A DNA stretch of 64,000 nt from Balaenoptera acutorostrata (Eukaryota; Chordata; Mammalia; Artiodactyla; Balaenopteridae), in NCBI RefSeq assembly GCF_949987535.1, contig NC_080078.1, forward strand, positions 51,672,207-51,736,206, given 5' to 3'. Under the pieces are notes generated by a model. It saw only the letters and a program-made list of their open reading frames with translations. It searched no databases and was not told the origin of the DNA. A program made the translations under genes and the position numbers. Positions 1-11,889 of the stretch are shown piece by piece; position 1 is the stretch's first letter; each line of letters starts with the position of its first letter.

Positions 1-702
1 TTGGTAAGGTACCAGCAGGTCCTTGCTTTAGACCTACACTGGAATTCAGAATGACAGCCCCAGAGAGCCTGGTAGGCGGCAGCCATCAGTGTGATGCCCG
101 GGTGTCCCACAGAGCGATGCCATGAGCTTCGTCCAATCACTGCCCTGTGCCACTGAGCACCAGCCTTTAGCTCTCACTAACTCTGCCTATGGTTCAGACC
201 TGGACCAATGTCACTCAGAGTCATGTCCAGTTATGACCCAAGTCAGTTTTAAGAGTCAGTGAATAGAATACAATCGGTTTTATTGGATTATACTGCATTT
301 TGATGCTTGTCCCTTTTCTTTCCCCTAAGACTTACTAGATGACCAAAAAGGGCTAGTTTAAAAGTTAAATGACAGAGAGAGAGAGAGATTGAGATTTATG
401 TGTGAAACACTTCTAAACATGCCCTATAAGTACAGTAGATCTCCCCCTTACAACCACACCCTGTAAGTGCTGTATTTTCAGAGCTGAACAATTAACATAA
501 GGAGCATGAGTCAGGCTTTGAACAACTCTGTGGGAACCAGAAAGCCTTTTGCTATTAGGAATGATGTAAATTCCCCAAGGCTGGAAGAAGTCCACAATGG
601 AGGCAGACAGGGTCATAAATAACAACAATGGATACTGCACAGACCACATAACATACGATGCTGTGATAGCGACACTCTTTGCATCTCACATTCGATTCAA
701 CC
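1..702. other. No gene or recognised repeat
   Basis: I see no gene, splice pair or confident interspersed repeat here. A short GA-repeat tract lies near 370-387. The open frames are short and unrelated to anything I recognise. Confidence 0.5.
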
Positions 703-708
703 ACTGCC

Positions 709-731
709 TTTATTTATTTATTTATTTATTT
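709..731. repeat. (TTTA)n microsatellite
   Basis: About six uninterrupted TTTA units followed by a T run. This is simple sequence and may be the decayed tail of a minus-strand retroelement, although no body is recognisable next to it. Confidence 0.8.
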
Positions 732-936
732 TTTAAGCTTAAAGAGCACTCTGCATTTCCTATGGGAACTTCAAAAACATCTCTAAAAAACACAGGACAA
801 TTGACTCTCCTCCCGAATTCCTCTGACAACAAACAATGGGGGAAATGTCCTTGGAAGAAAACAACAACAGAAAGAGTGACAGAGTGACAGAAGGAAATGT
901 CCAGCTCAAAAAGTGCAAAACCTGTGACTTCGTGTT

Positions 937-991
937 AAAAAAAAAAAAAAAGAAAGAAAGAAGGAAAGAAAAGAAAAAGAAGAAAGAAAAA
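937..991. repeat. A-rich purine tract
   Basis: A run of 14-15 A residues is followed by AAAG, AAGG and AAAAG units with no pyrimidine on the plus strand. It looks like a degenerate poly-A tail or AAAG microsatellite. The lysine-rich frame through it is an artefact of composition. Confidence 0.8.
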
Positions 992-1702
992 GGTGAGGCA
1001 GGGTCTCCGGCTTCCAAATTAAAACCACATTTGGCAATTTGTTGAAGGAGGCATATTTACATTTGTATGAAGACTGGGTGGGCAGGGGAGAAAAGAGATT
1101 AGACTCCTTCAGCCCTTGAACTGTCAGATCTCATTAGAAATCTCTCACTCTTACATTTTAGGGTTAATTCGCTCCCCTTTGTCACTAAATCGCAGCCTCC
1201 GGTGCCCCCCAAACAAGTATTCCAGAGGAAGCAGCTATCACCTGGGAGCAGGATTTCCCAAGGGACTTGTCCTGATTACTAATGGCTTCTCACATCTGGC
1301 ACCAAAATGCAACCGCGGCTTATCCAGAAGCAAAAGTCTTAAGGCTGAGGTGGCAAATGCCTCCAGGGCTTACCCGGATGACACTGCTGCTTTTCAGATT
1401 CTGTGTGACTAATGACCCTGACATCTTCGGCAAAGAATACAGACAAACCCAACATATTCAAGAAGGCTACCGGCAGGCCATCCAAAGTCCAGAGTGAGCA
1501 CTCCACGGGGACTCAGGATTTAGGAAACAGGTTAACCAAGAGGATTGCTATGGATCATCATCAATCACCAGTGATTCTTCACAACCTGGACGCTAGCTCT
1601 GAGTCTAGCTAGGGAAGAAAATGCTGCAACTATCCTTCCCTGGTCACCTCTCCCCGCCATTCATTTATTTACCTTTGGTAATACTCTGAGGATTTTGGTT
1701 TT
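992..1702. other. No gene or recognised repeat
   Basis: Non-repetitive by eye. Open frames on plus between 1116 and 1612 overlap in different phases and show no domain or splice structure, so I regard them as chance. Confidence 0.45.
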
Positions 1703-1720
1703 AAAAATGTCCACCTGTAA

Positions 1721-2060
1721 GGACTTCCCTGGTGGCACAGTGGTTAAGAATCCACCTGCCAATGTAGGGGACACGGGTTTGATCCCTGGTCCGGGAAGAT
1801 CCCACATGCCGTGGAGCAACTAAGCCCGGGCACCACAACTACTAAGCCTGCGCTCTAGAGCCCGTGAGCCACAACTACTGAAGCCCGCGTGCCTAGAGCC
1901 CATGCTCCACAAGAGAAGCCACTGCAATGAGAAGCCCGCGCACCACAACGAAGAGTAGCCCCTACTCGCCGCAACTAGAGAAAGCCTGCGCGCAGCAACG
2001 AAGACCCAACACAGCCAAAAATAAATAAATGAAATAAATAAATTAAAAATAAAATAAAAT
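1721..2060 (+). mobile_element. CHR-type tRNA-derived SINE, long subtype
   Basis: The copy starts with the tRNA-like head (GGTGGCACAGTGGTTAAGAA, the A-box region) and has a B-box-like stretch ending GTTTGATCCC. A GC-rich body built of 'CACAACTACT' modules follows, then the CCCAACACAGCC end and an AAATAAAT/AAAATA tail. It is flanked by near-identical duplications at 1703-1720 and 2061-2078 (core GTCCACCTGTAA, one mismatch), which marks an L1-type target-primed insertion on plus. A SINE encodes no protein; RNA polymerase III transcription is known for the family and is not shown here. Confidence 0.93.
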
Positions 2061-2078
2061 AAAAACGTCCACCTGTAA

Positions 2079-2684
2079 AGGTGTATCTATATACAGTTCC
2101 AGGGAGAAACCAAACTGAAGTGGGGCAAGGCTACCAGCCCCAGAAGTCTAATTAGGGAGATACCCTCCTCTGCACCCAGAGCAAGGGGTCAGGCCTGCCT
2201 CCGTTCCTGGGGATGCTCTGGAGACCAGTGGATGCACCGTATGTCAAGGACAGCCAAAGCCCATGCGCCCCAGCACAGGTCCAATGGGGAGGCAGAGCAG
2301 GTGAGTGTCTAAGTATGATGGGGGTGGGTATTACCCCCAATGCTGTCTGGTCTGACCTGGGAAACATATTTTAAATTCCTGGACAGAAAGGACTACAAAG
2401 AGAATACCCACCAGAATGAGCTGGGTTGAAATGTAGTTAGAAATACTAGCGGATGTTCAAGTTACAAAGCAAGTTGCAATTGTGGATAAATCAAGGATTT
2501 AGTCACTCCACAGTGACTTACTGAGTACTACTTTTGAACAGAACACTGTTGGATTAATGAGGGATGGGGAGTGAAGGTGGCCTAAAAAGGACATTAAAAA
2601 TACCCGCTCTTAGGTTTATATCCTCCTCAAGGAGTCCATAAAACATACCCAGGCCTCCCAAAGGCTAGTGGGAAGATTAGCTGC
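2079..2684. other. No gene or recognised repeat
   Basis: No recognisable element, splice pair or coding frame with support. Confidence 0.4.
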
Positions 2685-2815
2685 TATCAGAGGCACAGGG
2701 GGATCTATTGATTCTTGGGACCCATCCCTGGAAGTTCTGAGTCACAAGATCTGGGGTGGGGCTAGGAGATCTATATTTAGGCTCCCAGGTGATTCAAGGA
2801 CTGCTGATGTGCATG
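2685..2815 (+). mobile_element. MER5A-like hAT DNA transposon fragment
   Basis: The CTGGGGTGGGGCTAGGAGAT stretch, followed by CTCCCAGGTGATTC and a CTGATG tail, is the typical right half of the small non-autonomous hAT-Charlie element MER5A. It is heavily diverged and truncated. It has no coding capacity. Confidence 0.7.
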
Positions 2816-2892
2816 AAACAAAGCTCAACAGAGCAGAGCAGCAGGTACACAAATGTAAACTGGCACACCAAGGCAGCATCTGGCAGAGAGCA

Positions 2893-3042
2893 GCCCAGGT
2901 GTGCAGCATCAAAATCACCTGGGGAGCTTGTTCAAAAACGTCCAGGATTCTACCCCAGAATCTACTGCATTTGGGTTTCGGGGGTGGCGGTATCAGGGCA
3001 CGCGCATTTTAGCAAGTTCCCCAGTGATTCTGACACCCGGCA
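2893..3042 (+). mobile_element. MER5A-like hAT DNA transposon, second copy
   Basis: The GCATCAAAATCACCTGGGGA head, a decayed centre and AAGTTCCCCAGTGATTCTGA near the end match the layout of MER5A in the same orientation as the copy 80 bp upstream. The two may be separate insertions or one element broken by the intervening sequence; I cannot tell which. Confidence 0.75.
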
Positions 3043-3129
3043 GAGTTAACAAACTTCTGTTCTTAGGGGCATGGAATTGAAAACCAAGCAAAGTCATCCA
3101 ATCAGGCACCACTGAACTCCGCACCAAGC

Positions 3130-3433
3130 ATTGTCTGAGGTCCTTGCAGAGACGGACATGGACCCACAGAAAATGTTCTTCCCCTCATGGAGTCTCCATC
3201 CCAGTGGGGAAGACAACAAACAAAAAACCATACAATGTCAGGTGGAGATGATGTTATGAGGAGAAATGAACCTCTAAAGGGTTGCTGGGGTACAGTGTTA
3301 CATACGGTGGTCAGGGAAGGCTGTGGGAGGTAACAAGGTAAGCTCTACCCACAGGCCTGAGTGGAGGATGGGCCGCACAAGCACCTGAGAAGAGCATTTC
3401 AAACCCGGGGAGGGGTCAGGGAGCAGGTAAGAG

Positions 3434-3468
<35 letters not shown>

Positions 3469-4250
3469 GATGATGGTAAGGCCACTGGAAGGTTCCAAGA
3501 AGAAAAGTGACTTGGTATTTTAAATGGATCACCTTGGGTATAACAGCAGGACAAGGGTGGAAGCAGGGAGACCAGTGATGAGGCTACTGCAGCGGTCCAT
3601 TCAAGGATGGTGGGTCTTGGGGGAGGCAGGTGGTGGTGAGAAGTAGTCTGACGGGAAATACAATTTGAAGGGAGACCCAACAGAATGAGTTGATGGCTCG
3701 GATATAGAGAGTGAGCAGAAGAAAAAAGTCGAGGATAACTCCATGATCCGTGCTTTAAACAGCTGGACGAAGGAAGTTACCCTTTACCAATACAGGAAGT
3801 ACTGGGGGAGGGGCGGGCTTGGGGAAGCGAAACCAAGAAATCCGTTCTAGGTATGTAAGCTTTAGGAGCTGTCCTGGATGAAGAATGGAGATGCGGAGCA
3901 GGTGGCTCAGCTACAGCTTCTAGGAAGAGAGAGAGTTCTGTCTGCAGACACAAAGCTGGGAAGTCCACAGAGACGGTGCTTAAAGGCATCTGTCTGGATG
4001 AACTCCCGGGGGGAGTGCATTTGGACGAGAAAAAAGAAGTTGAGAAGACGAGGAGGACTCAGGAAGGAAGACTAAGAGGGGGTCGTTAGTGAGGAAAGAG
4101 AAGAGTCAACATAACATGGTGTTCCTGGAGGCAGGAGGAGAAATGGCTTCGTTAAAAGTGACAACCGTGTCAAAAGCTGCTGAGCCTTCAGGAGTGAAAA
4201 CTGACCCGTGGAAGGTGACTTGACGAAAGCTATTTTTGGTGAAGCGCTGG
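3130..4250 (-). mobile_element. L2 (CR1-clade LINE) fragment, long
   Basis: Read on minus this is a diverged L2, covering the end of its reverse-transcriptase frame and its 3' region. On plus the recognisable antisense landmarks come in the expected order: GGTCAGGGAAGGCTGTGGGA at the L2 3' end, then AAGCAGGGAGACCAGTGATG, then a GTCGAGGATAACTCCATGAT stretch, then the GAGCAGGTGGCT region. At about 1.1 kb it is one of the longest L2 remnants here. It is ancient, full of indels and stops, and has no intact frame. A GT microsatellite is embedded in it. Confidence 0.75.
3438..3467. repeat. (GT)15 microsatellite
   Basis: Fifteen perfect GT units, preceded by GTGC. It lies inside the L2 remnant. Probably length-polymorphic. 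Confidence 0.95.
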
Positions 4251-4509
4251 GACCCAAGCATACCTGGAATGTGTCCAAGAGTGAAGTGGAGGCAGAGTGG
4301 AGACCAGCGCTCTCCAGTGGAGATATGACCTGTGCTGTACAGGTGACTTTAAATCTTCCAGGGACCCATGAAAAAGTAATAGGAAACTGGTGACATTAGA
4401 CTTCAATAATGCATTATTTAACTCCAAATGTTACCTTTACAATGTGTGATCCATATACAATTATTGAGAGAGTTTATATTTTTGTGCTGCCTTTGAAATC
4501 TGGGGTGGA

Positions 4510-4625
4510 TTCTACACTTCTAGTATATCATTTCTGACCCGCCACACTTCAAATGCTTAATAGCCAGATGTGGCCAGTGGCCACGGTACTGGCCAGCATG
4601 GGTGCGGACAACACTCTTGAAGAGT
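4510..4625. mobile_element. DNA-transposon fragment
   Basis: The string ACTTCAAATGCTTAATAGCC followed by AGATGTGGCCAGTGGCCACG is the terminal half of a small element with terminal inverted repeats, whose other copy lies at 61770-61975. Only one end is present. The superfamily is uncertain; a hAT- or Tc1-like non-autonomous element is my guess. Confidence 0.5.
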
Positions 4626-4744
4626 TCTGCAGTAAAGGGGGAGCGGAGAAGCTGGGTGGTAGCTGGACTGGGCGAGGTGGGTAATGGAGGGTGAGTCTGG
4701 GATGACCCTGCAACAGGCATATTTGGTGGGATGTGATCAGCCAC

Positions 4745-4865
4745 CATGTGTCAACCTGCCACTGAGTTCCAGGCACTGTTTCAGCAGCTTTGCATGTATT
4801 CAGCAATGTCACCCTCAAAACAGCTTGGGGAGGCAGGGAGTTTTCTCATTACCACGCCGCATTCG
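4745..4865 (-). mobile_element. MIR SINE fragment
   Basis: On plus the text CCAGGCACTGTTTCAGCAGC, then CATGTATTCA and a stretch on alanine/asparagine-type codons, is the antisense of the MIR 3' half. Heavily diverged. Confidence 0.65.
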
Positions 4866-4869
4866 TGGT

Positions 4870-5815
4870 CCAGCAGCACGAATGCAATCCCACTGCTCAT
4901 CGGACAGCACGGCTTCTTGGGAACACGTTCCTGCCAGGCCCCTGGCACCTGGCTGCAGGCCCCCGGGATATCAGTATCAGTCCAGGGTGGATAGATCCTG
5001 GGGGCCATGATGCCGGCAGACCCTGTGTGGGCACCGGCGTCACAGCTCAGGCCAGCTACTGCCTGCCGCAGCCTGTTGCACTGGCCCCCCTTACAGCCCT
5101 GGGTGGAAGGTATGGCAGAAGTTATCCCGCCAAACTCTTGTCTCCAGGATTGTAGAACATTCTGCCAGATATGAAGGCAGTAACGGGAGAAGGGGAAAAA
5201 AAAAGATTCTCAATGCTGTTAAGATTTTTCTCACAGAGGCACTTAATGCAGTAATACGGTACTCTCAGTCTTCATCTTTTGAGAGTTGGATCTATTTTCT
5301 CATGGTTATATACATGAGTTTCTTCTGATTCTGTTTTGTTTACTCCAAATGAAAACAGCTAATAACCCAACCAGGATATTTTAAAAGTAATTCATAGAAT
5401 ATTAGAATACATAGCCGTTAAATCACATTCATAATGTGACTGTATCTGAATTCCTTGTGATCACATCTGCTCAGAACGACACACCCAGAATTGATCAGAT
5501 CAGGTTAACGCTCCTGGGATGCAAGGTGGAGCACAGAGGTGAGGGGGACAGAGGCCAAGGAATGGCATCCCTTGGTGGCTTGTCCCAGAGCCAGTTCCTT
5601 AAGCCCCTCACAGTTGGTTCATGATTGTTTGGGGAATTTAAATGCAGCAAGAGGTATGAAACACACTTTGGAAACTGGAAAGCATTGAGCACGTTTTCTT
5701 GACATGGTTGTGAAAGAAAATCTGACGCCTGCGCAGACCACATGGGTTTATGAGAAGGTGAAGGATGCTTTGCATCTGTAGGAAACTTACATGATTAAAT
5801 TCTTTCCCCACATCT
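4870..5815. other. No gene or recognised repeat
   Basis: GC-rich to about 5160, then AT-rich. Overlapping open frames on both strands between 4684 and 5155 have no splice context or domain and look like chance in GC-rich sequence. Confidence 0.4.
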
Positions 5816-5819
5816 CACT

Positions 5820-5960
5820 GGGGCCTCACTGAGTATTTGGCAGACAGGTAGTGTCCCTATTTGACAGAACGAGACCCAGGAGACTAAGCGTCTAAGGCCA
5901 CACGTTTAGCTGGGGGCAGGATTGAGCCGAGAAGGCCTGGCCCTGGTGCAGCACTCTCCC
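5820..5960 (-). mobile_element. MIR SINE fragment
   Basis: Antisense MIR landmarks on plus: ACCCAGGAGACTAAGCGTCT, then AAGGCCACACGTTTAGCTGG and an AGGATTGAGCC stretch. Old and incomplete. Confidence 0.65.
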
Positions 5961-5999
5961 CACTGTGCCCAGGGGGTCATTTGCCATCTTGGTTGGAGA

Positions 6000-6135
6000 T
6001 GGAGACGGAGGAAGAGTACGGAACACTGAGCCTGAAGTCCGTGGGCCCAGCTTCCCTAGGTCACTATCTCACTGTGGCATCTGGACAAGCCCCTTATCTT
6101 CTCCGAACATCAGTTTCCTCATCTATTTTTAAAAA
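6000..6135 (+). mobile_element. MIR SINE fragment
   Basis: Sense MIR landmarks are visible: a decayed core near 6060-6090 and CATCAGTTTCCTCATCTATT close to the 3' end, ending in an A-run. It lies in the opposite orientation to the MIR just upstream. Confidence 0.6.
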
Positions 6136-6169
6136 ACAGGGGGGGAGGTGATAATAGCTATATAGGGGG

Positions 6170-6620
6170 CCCTCACCCATCTCCTGGAAACAATACACAG
6201 ATTTTCTTCTAGGGAGTCGTGTCCCCACTGTTCATCCAAAGTCCATGCCTTTCAGGAGGACTCATCTCCAAGCCTGACTCCAGAAGCGGGCCTGTGACCC
6301 AGGCCAGGCGAATCGGAGTTCAGAATTCATGAGCCTCATAGAGATGCAGGGGCTACAGTGGCCCAGGAAGGGGCCTGCTCTCTTTTCCCATGAACCTGCA
6401 GCCACCAGGACCAACCACCATGTGGAGGCTGACCATGAAGCCAAACAGTGGAAGGCAGAGCCGACAGATGGTGAGAAACAGTCCTGATGAAAGTCTCTGT
6501 CCTCTGATCAACATACCTGAAGTCTGGGCTTTTGAGGCGCATGAGCCAAAAACCACCCTTTTTTCCCTAAGCCGTTTAGAGGTGGCCTTCCTGTCCCTTG
6601 AAAACTAAAAGGTTCAAGAC
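6170..6620. mobile_element. Probable ancient interspersed repeat, family unresolved
   Basis: The layout, with a GGCCAGGCGAATCGGAG stretch, a GCAGAGCCGACAGATGG stretch, a CTGGGCTTTTGAGGCGCATG stretch and a run ending in CTGATACC, resembles old mammalian repeats I know but cannot name with confidence (an LTR or a hAT element). No coding frame is supported. Confidence 0.4.
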
Positions 6621-6792
6621 TGATACCATCTCTTCTCAGGTTTGTTGCACTTAACAAGTTATTGTATGTGACAACACTCGGCAAACATAAAAGCCTTTTG
6701 CAAACAATAAAAGCAGCACAAAGGTAATATATTATCAGCTTATTCTGGGGGAGGGGCAAATACTAATATTAAAGTAAAACACTGGAACTACT

Positions 6793-7089
6793 GGGCTTCC
6801 GTGGTGGCGCAGTGGTTGAGAATCTGCCTGCCAATGCAGGGGACACGGGCTCGAGCCCTGGTCTGGGAAGATCCCACATGCCACGGAGCAACTGGGCCCG
6901 TGAGCCACAACTACTGAGCCTGTGCATCTGGAGCCTGTGCTCCGCAACAAGAGAGGCCGCGATAGTGAGAGGCCCACGCATCGCGATGAAGAGTGGCCCC
7001 CGCTCGCCGCAACTAGAGAAAGCCCTCGCACAGAAACGAAGACCCAACACAGCCAAAAATAAATAAATTAATTTAAAAAAAAAAAAAAA
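6793..7089 (+). mobile_element. CHR-type SINE, short subtype
   Basis: It has a tRNA-like head with GTGGTGGCGCAGTGGTTGAG and a GGGCTCGAGCCCTGG B-box region. The short-subtype body carries GAGAGGCCGCGATAGTGAG and lacks the repeated CACAACTACTGAAGCCCG module of the long subtype. It ends in CCCAACACAGCC and a mixed AAATAAAT/poly-A tail. The 9-bp target duplication GGAACTACT is perfect at 6784-6792 and 7090-7098. Confidence 0.93.
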
Positions 7090-7099
7090 GGAACTACTT

Positions 7100-9475
7100 T
7101 CAGTTCTTCATGACTTTATAATAATAAGGCAAAAAGAAGTTTTCCTCCTAGTTTGGTGTGATGCCTGTTGACTTCCAGGAGCATCAGCATGGTGAAATGT
7201 GACCTGACACAAAAGGAGCTGCTCACAGAAAAGCAGCCCAAGTAGAGCATGAAATACGACAGTGACCACAGTCTTAGACGGTGACGCAACCTGGTCATGC
7301 AGAAACCACACGTCTTCAAATGAAGAGGTCTCTCTTTCCCAAATTTGACTTCTAAGATTTTCTTAAATTATTTGATATTTAATAAGTGAAGGAAGTGAAA
7401 AGGACAAAACAGATGGGACAGCGTAGTAACGAACAATTAAAAGAAAGTATAGAAACATACATGTGTGTATCGGCTCAAAGGAACCAGAGCAAAAAGAGGT
7501 ACATGAAAAGGAAAGTGGTATCTCAAGAATCCCACTGTGGCCTGAAGGCGTTTTCCCTGCAGGTGATAACGATGGAGGACGTCTGTACTGAGATGCCGCA
7601 GACAAAGCCCTTGGTATAGGGACCAGTCCTCATGAGGCACCCGCCAGGCAGACATGACCTCCCCCATCACAGAGACGAGGAAAGTGACACCCAAGAGGCC
7701 ATGTCATCTGCCCGATTCCCAAGGGACAAGCCTTTCCGCTTCACTGGGGTCCTCTGGCCCCCAGGCCCTCCATCTCTCTGCCCTCCCACGAAGGGACAAG
7801 TCTCTAAGGGGAAGAGGAGCACAGCCTGGCTGATGATGCTGCCACTTGGGTTAGCAGCAGATACCCTAAGATACCCTAGTGTTTTTTTTTTTAATAATTT
7901 TTTTAAAGTTTTCATTTCTTCTGAATTGATGACTATGAAACTAGCTTGTGCAGATCTAGGGAAGTACCAATAAAATAGTTGAAAAGAATGTTAACCTGAA
8001 AATGAAATCAGTGAAAAAAAAAAAAAAATCAAGGAAGTGATCTTGCAGTAAGTACACATTTCATAGGGATTTTCCAGTGTACACTTACCTAACCCTCGAG
8101 AACCTAAAAATAAATCCTAAACAGCCTTGGGCCCCACAGTGGAGCCTCTGGTGCCACAGAACTGTGAGAAAACTTGGGTGCTTGAAAGAATTTGTAGGTT
8201 TGGGGCCAGTGCTTCTTAAGAAGGGAGAGTACTCACTGACCACTCTGAGAATTGAAGAGAGCTATTTCACTTTGGCCAGAAAGACATAAAAATACATACC
8301 ACTCTTTAAAAAAATGTCAGATAATTCATGAATCATAGGTTAATAATGTCCGGTTTAAAAGCTGAAGGGAAATAGCTGTGAAAAATAGAGAGAAACTTAA
8401 CGGCAATTACCCCAGGCAGAACTACCCTAACCCTTGGAGGTCTCCTTATTCAAAAATACCTTCCCTCAGAGGCCTGTGGTTGAAAACTGCCGACACCCAC
8501 AGGAAGGTTGCCAGCCCTTCGTTCGTGGTGGTGATCTTTTCCCTGACACCTCCCGTGGCCGAGCATGTGGGTCTGGACAGGATGGGAGAGGAGGGAGGTG
8601 GGTAAATGTGCAGAGCAGCCAGGCAGGTGGCGGGACTGGCCAGGGAGGGCCCACTGTGGCCCTGGTTGCCGGTGGGAAGAGGCGTGAGAGTCAGAGCGAA
8701 GACACCGCAGATGACTGTCTGATTTCACAATTCTGCTCAGAGCTGGCCCTCTGCCCAGGGATGCAGAAGGAACTGCTCTTCCCATCTCCCTCAAACACAG
8801 ACAGTGAGACCCCCTTTCCAAGTCTCCAGTCTCATGACAGTAACAGACTTCTGTGGACTCGTCTGAGAACCTCGCCCCATTTATGGCATTGCTTCCTTGG
8901 GAAAATGAGCACCGAATTCTAAATCATCTGTGCACTAGTGAACTTTCCCAACATAATCCCCTTGCACGTCGACTCCGTCTGTGCTATCGCCGTGGGTGTT
9001 CTGATGGCCGTGTGGCTTTTAGGAAGTCGGCCTGAGAGATCTGCTGGTTCCCAACTCCTCTGTACCTCAGAGCAGTGACTGGGTCCTTCCTCCAAAGCAA
9101 TGTCTCACTGGGAGCATACTGGCAGCTACTGGAAATGAAAGGCGTTTTAACCGGTGGTCTCTACTCTACCTCCTCCTCCCCTGGATGGTGGTTAACAGAG
9201 CTCCCGAGGGAGGTCTTGAGTTTATGCTCTTGTTGTATCCCTTTGTCCGTCACTGACTTGCTGCCTAAACGGGGCTTTGTCACTTAACTCTTTGGTACTT
9301 CAGTTTTTATAGTTGCAAAATGAAGCTGGGTTGGCAAACGGAGATGAAAAATGAGAGTGCTGAGCTTCTTGAGAGAATCACATGTGCAAGTATTTTTCTC
9401 ATTTCTGGCACAGGGGGTAAGGTGTTTAGCTATCTGCTACTCTGGTGTCAATGGCATTTAAATTAACTCCTCTTT
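7100..9475. other. No confident gene; mostly non-repeat
   Basis: No recognised repeat except possible short MIR-like traces near 7660-7700. A T-run lies at 7881-7892 and an A-run at 8014-8028. Open frames around 8434-8922 on plus and 8450-8821 on minus overlap each other in a GC-rich patch and show no domain, so I treat them as chance. Confidence 0.4.
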
Positions 9476-9479
9476 GGGG

Positions 9480-9710
9480 AAGAATGGGAATGATGGTGAT
9501 AATGATAATTAATATTGCATTGGCCCTTTAGGATTTACATTTTTGTATTCATCATCTCACTTGATCCTTGGGAAGGCTTGCATGGCAGGCATCACCTTTA
9601 CTTCTGCTTAATAAGTCTGGGGATGGATGCTCCGAGAAGCCAAATGACTCGTCCAAGGTCATCAAGTGAGTGAGGGGAGAGGCAGTGGTCAAAGTCAAGT
9701 CTTGTAATTT
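9480..9710 (-). mobile_element. MIR SINE, near full span
   Basis: On plus it reads as antisense MIR. It begins with an ATCATCTCACTTGATCCTTG stretch, then GGATGGATGCTCCGAGAAGC, then GACTCGTCCAAGGTCATCAA and a decayed end. Ancient. Confidence 0.7.
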
Positions 9711-9867
9711 CACGTTTGATTCCTTTTTCACTTGTTCTATTCCCTGCCATGTTTTGCTTAATTCAATCGATCATCTAGGTAGTCATCAAAGGGAGATTAT
9801 AAGGCCTCTCACAGGAAAGGTACATTATGGGGAAAAGGCACAAAGGATTAGAGGCCCCAGATACATC

Positions 9868-9944
9868 CTATTCTAACTGACCCTATCTAACTATTCTAAC
9901 CGAGATACGCCCTACCCTAAGTTATCTATTCTACCTGTTCTAAC
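9868..9944 (+). repeat. Short degenerate tandem motif
   Basis: A motif close to CTATTCTAAC recurs four to five times with variable spacing (TATTCTAACT, CTATCTAACT, ATTCTAACC, TATTCTACCT, GTTCTAACA). It is too short and irregular to be a satellite and is probably a decayed minisatellite. Confidence 0.45.
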
Positions 9945-11280
9945 ACAGCAAAGGGCAGGTTCCTTTGGAGGGCTGGAGATGGGGGCCAGGAGACATCTCA
10001 TTCACAAGTACTGCTGGCTAATCGTTTGGGAGAATTTTATTATTAGGAAGGGAGAACAAAACCTCAGTTTACTGTAACATACAAGCAAAGGATAGTTGAT
10101 CTTGAAAGAAAATGACTGCCCCCGAGAAAAAATTTTCTTATGGTCTCTGTCATTGTCTAGAAAAACTATTCTAGACAGACCAGAGCAACCAAGAGCATCT
10201 TCATCGCCCGCGGCCCCCGCCCTGCAGCATTTTCGTTAGCGTCATCCACCTGCCGGTCCACACAAGGGAAGGGCAGGCAGGTGATGGATGCCGCTATAGT
10301 TCCCATCCCTATCCAGCCCATCCACAGGCCCGGCCGAGGACACAGACACCTACCACACAGCAAAAACGTCATGCAATTGAAAAGTAAATGATACACTCAC
10401 TGAAAGTTATTTTCCTTACTATGTAAGAAGTTTTTATATAGTAAGGAGTTTGTGAAATACAAAAATACCAATAGAAAAACTGACATAAACAGACAATTCA
10501 CAAATGAGTGGGTCCTAGTTAAAATAAATACAGACCAAACTTAGTTATCAAGTATGAACTACAGAGGAGTACAGACTAGATCATTAACAGAGGTTATCTT
10601 TGGGTTGGGAGTTGTGGGTAATTTTTAGTTTCTTCGTATATATTTCGATTCTAAAATCTTTTGTACAATGAACATGTACGATTTTGGTAAGCAGTTATTA
10701 AGTAAAAAACTAAGTTCAGAACACTGTGGGAAATGTGAAATATGGAAATGACCTCTTCCCACTCAAGGAAATTTTCCTAGTGCTACAGGAATCTCTTGTT
10801 AATGGCTTCCATGTAATTTACCACTAGCACTGTTTAGGAAATACAATAAGATAAGAAGAATGGATTCTTGAAGTCTATGATATAGTAAGAAAAACCTAGA
10901 AAAATCATCCACTACTTATTTAATTTTTTTGGTACAAAAAAAAGAGTTCCTCTCTTGAATGATCTGTTTTAAACTTGCGCAGAAGTTTCCTCAAGGAAGC
11001 TAAATAATTCTGTCATCAGGGTACAGAAGTTAGTGCACAGTCAAATTGTTGTTTACTTCTTCTAGTCTAAAAACTTAAGGACTTAAATGTTTCCTTATAA
11101 TTTCTATTTATCTTTCCTAAGATTAAACTATAACTCTCCCCTGAATTTTTTTTTCAATCACAATTTTTAAAGCTATGAGTAAAATGCTTTTGTGCAAAAT
11201 CATTTTGTGGTTTTCATTTAGCTACATTTTCATCTGTTTTCTCTGATAGAAATTCAGTGTGAGAAAGTATTTTTGAGATA
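9945..11280. other. No gene; weak old-repeat traces
   Basis: 10198-10300 has more CpG than its surroundings but no convincing splice pair. The stretch 10560-10720, with TTGTACAATGAACATGTACG, resembles the end of an old L1, but I cannot confirm it. The rest is AT-rich and featureless. Confidence 0.35.
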
Positions 11281-11284
11281 ATCT

Positions 11285-11350
11285 GATACCCTCCCCCTTG
11301 ACTGAGAGGAAGGCTAAGGCCCACAGAGGTTCAGTTACGCACAGCTGAGA
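11285..11350 (-). mobile_element. MIR SINE fragment
   Basis: The GCCCACAGAGGTTCAGTTAC string is the antisense of the MIR core; only about 65 bp is recognisable. Confidence 0.55.
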
Positions 11351-11889
11351 AATACGACAGCCGAGCTAAAAATAACCCAGGCTAGGGCAGTTTATTGCTT
11401 CTTTAGACTCATTTGCATTTCAGTTTTATACTCATAAACTAGAAGGAGGATTCTTTAACATTAAACAGTAGTTTGACCTAAGAGAAGTGTTCAGTTTAGT
11501 GCTGAAATATTGTCTTTTGTCAGGGCGTGCCAGCAATCCTTCCACTCTGGGCGAGGGCCTAGCACTTTCTGAAGAATCTTAACAGCTGTTTTCACAGCTT
11601 GGCCACAAATCAAATGAAGGTGAGGCAGAGCGTCTGAATATCTTAACGTACACATCCACTTTTCTGCAGCTCTAGTGCTAAATGCCATTTTTAAATTTCC
11701 CAAACAATCACAGACTTTTACAGCTTAGGTTTAAAAGAAAGTAACTTAGAATTTTGGACTTTCCTTCCCGAATTGTAGAGAGGAGCTGAATGAACCATTA
11801 AAGTACAGAACGGGTAAGGCTTTAAGAAAAAAGGAGGCTCTGTTAGAATTACAACTTTTAGGTCACCTGGGTCACCTTCAGTACCCTTG

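Noticed and set aside
1721..1800. SINE heads as functional tRNA genes
   Set aside because: They keep A- and B-box-like sequence but cannot form a proper cloverleaf and are joined to a SINE body with TSDs.
6769..7066. Open frames of 80-98 codons on both strands, recurring near 28.6, 34.7 and 51.4 kb
   Set aside because: They are all the CHR SINE body read in different frames. The same peptide text recurs because the SINE recurs.
8434..8922. 162-codon open frame on plus with an overlapping 123-codon frame on minus
   Set aside because: Both strands are open because the patch is GC-rich; no domain or exon signals are present.
10166..10396. Minus frame ending in a hydrophobic stretch that looks like a signal peptide
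   Set aside because: The hydrophobic part is at the C-terminal end before a stop and there is no convincing donor or start. CpG content alone is not enough.
11491..11703. 70-codon minus frame with gene-like composition
   Set aside because: No recognised family, no good splice pair, and such lengths are expected by chance in 64 kb.
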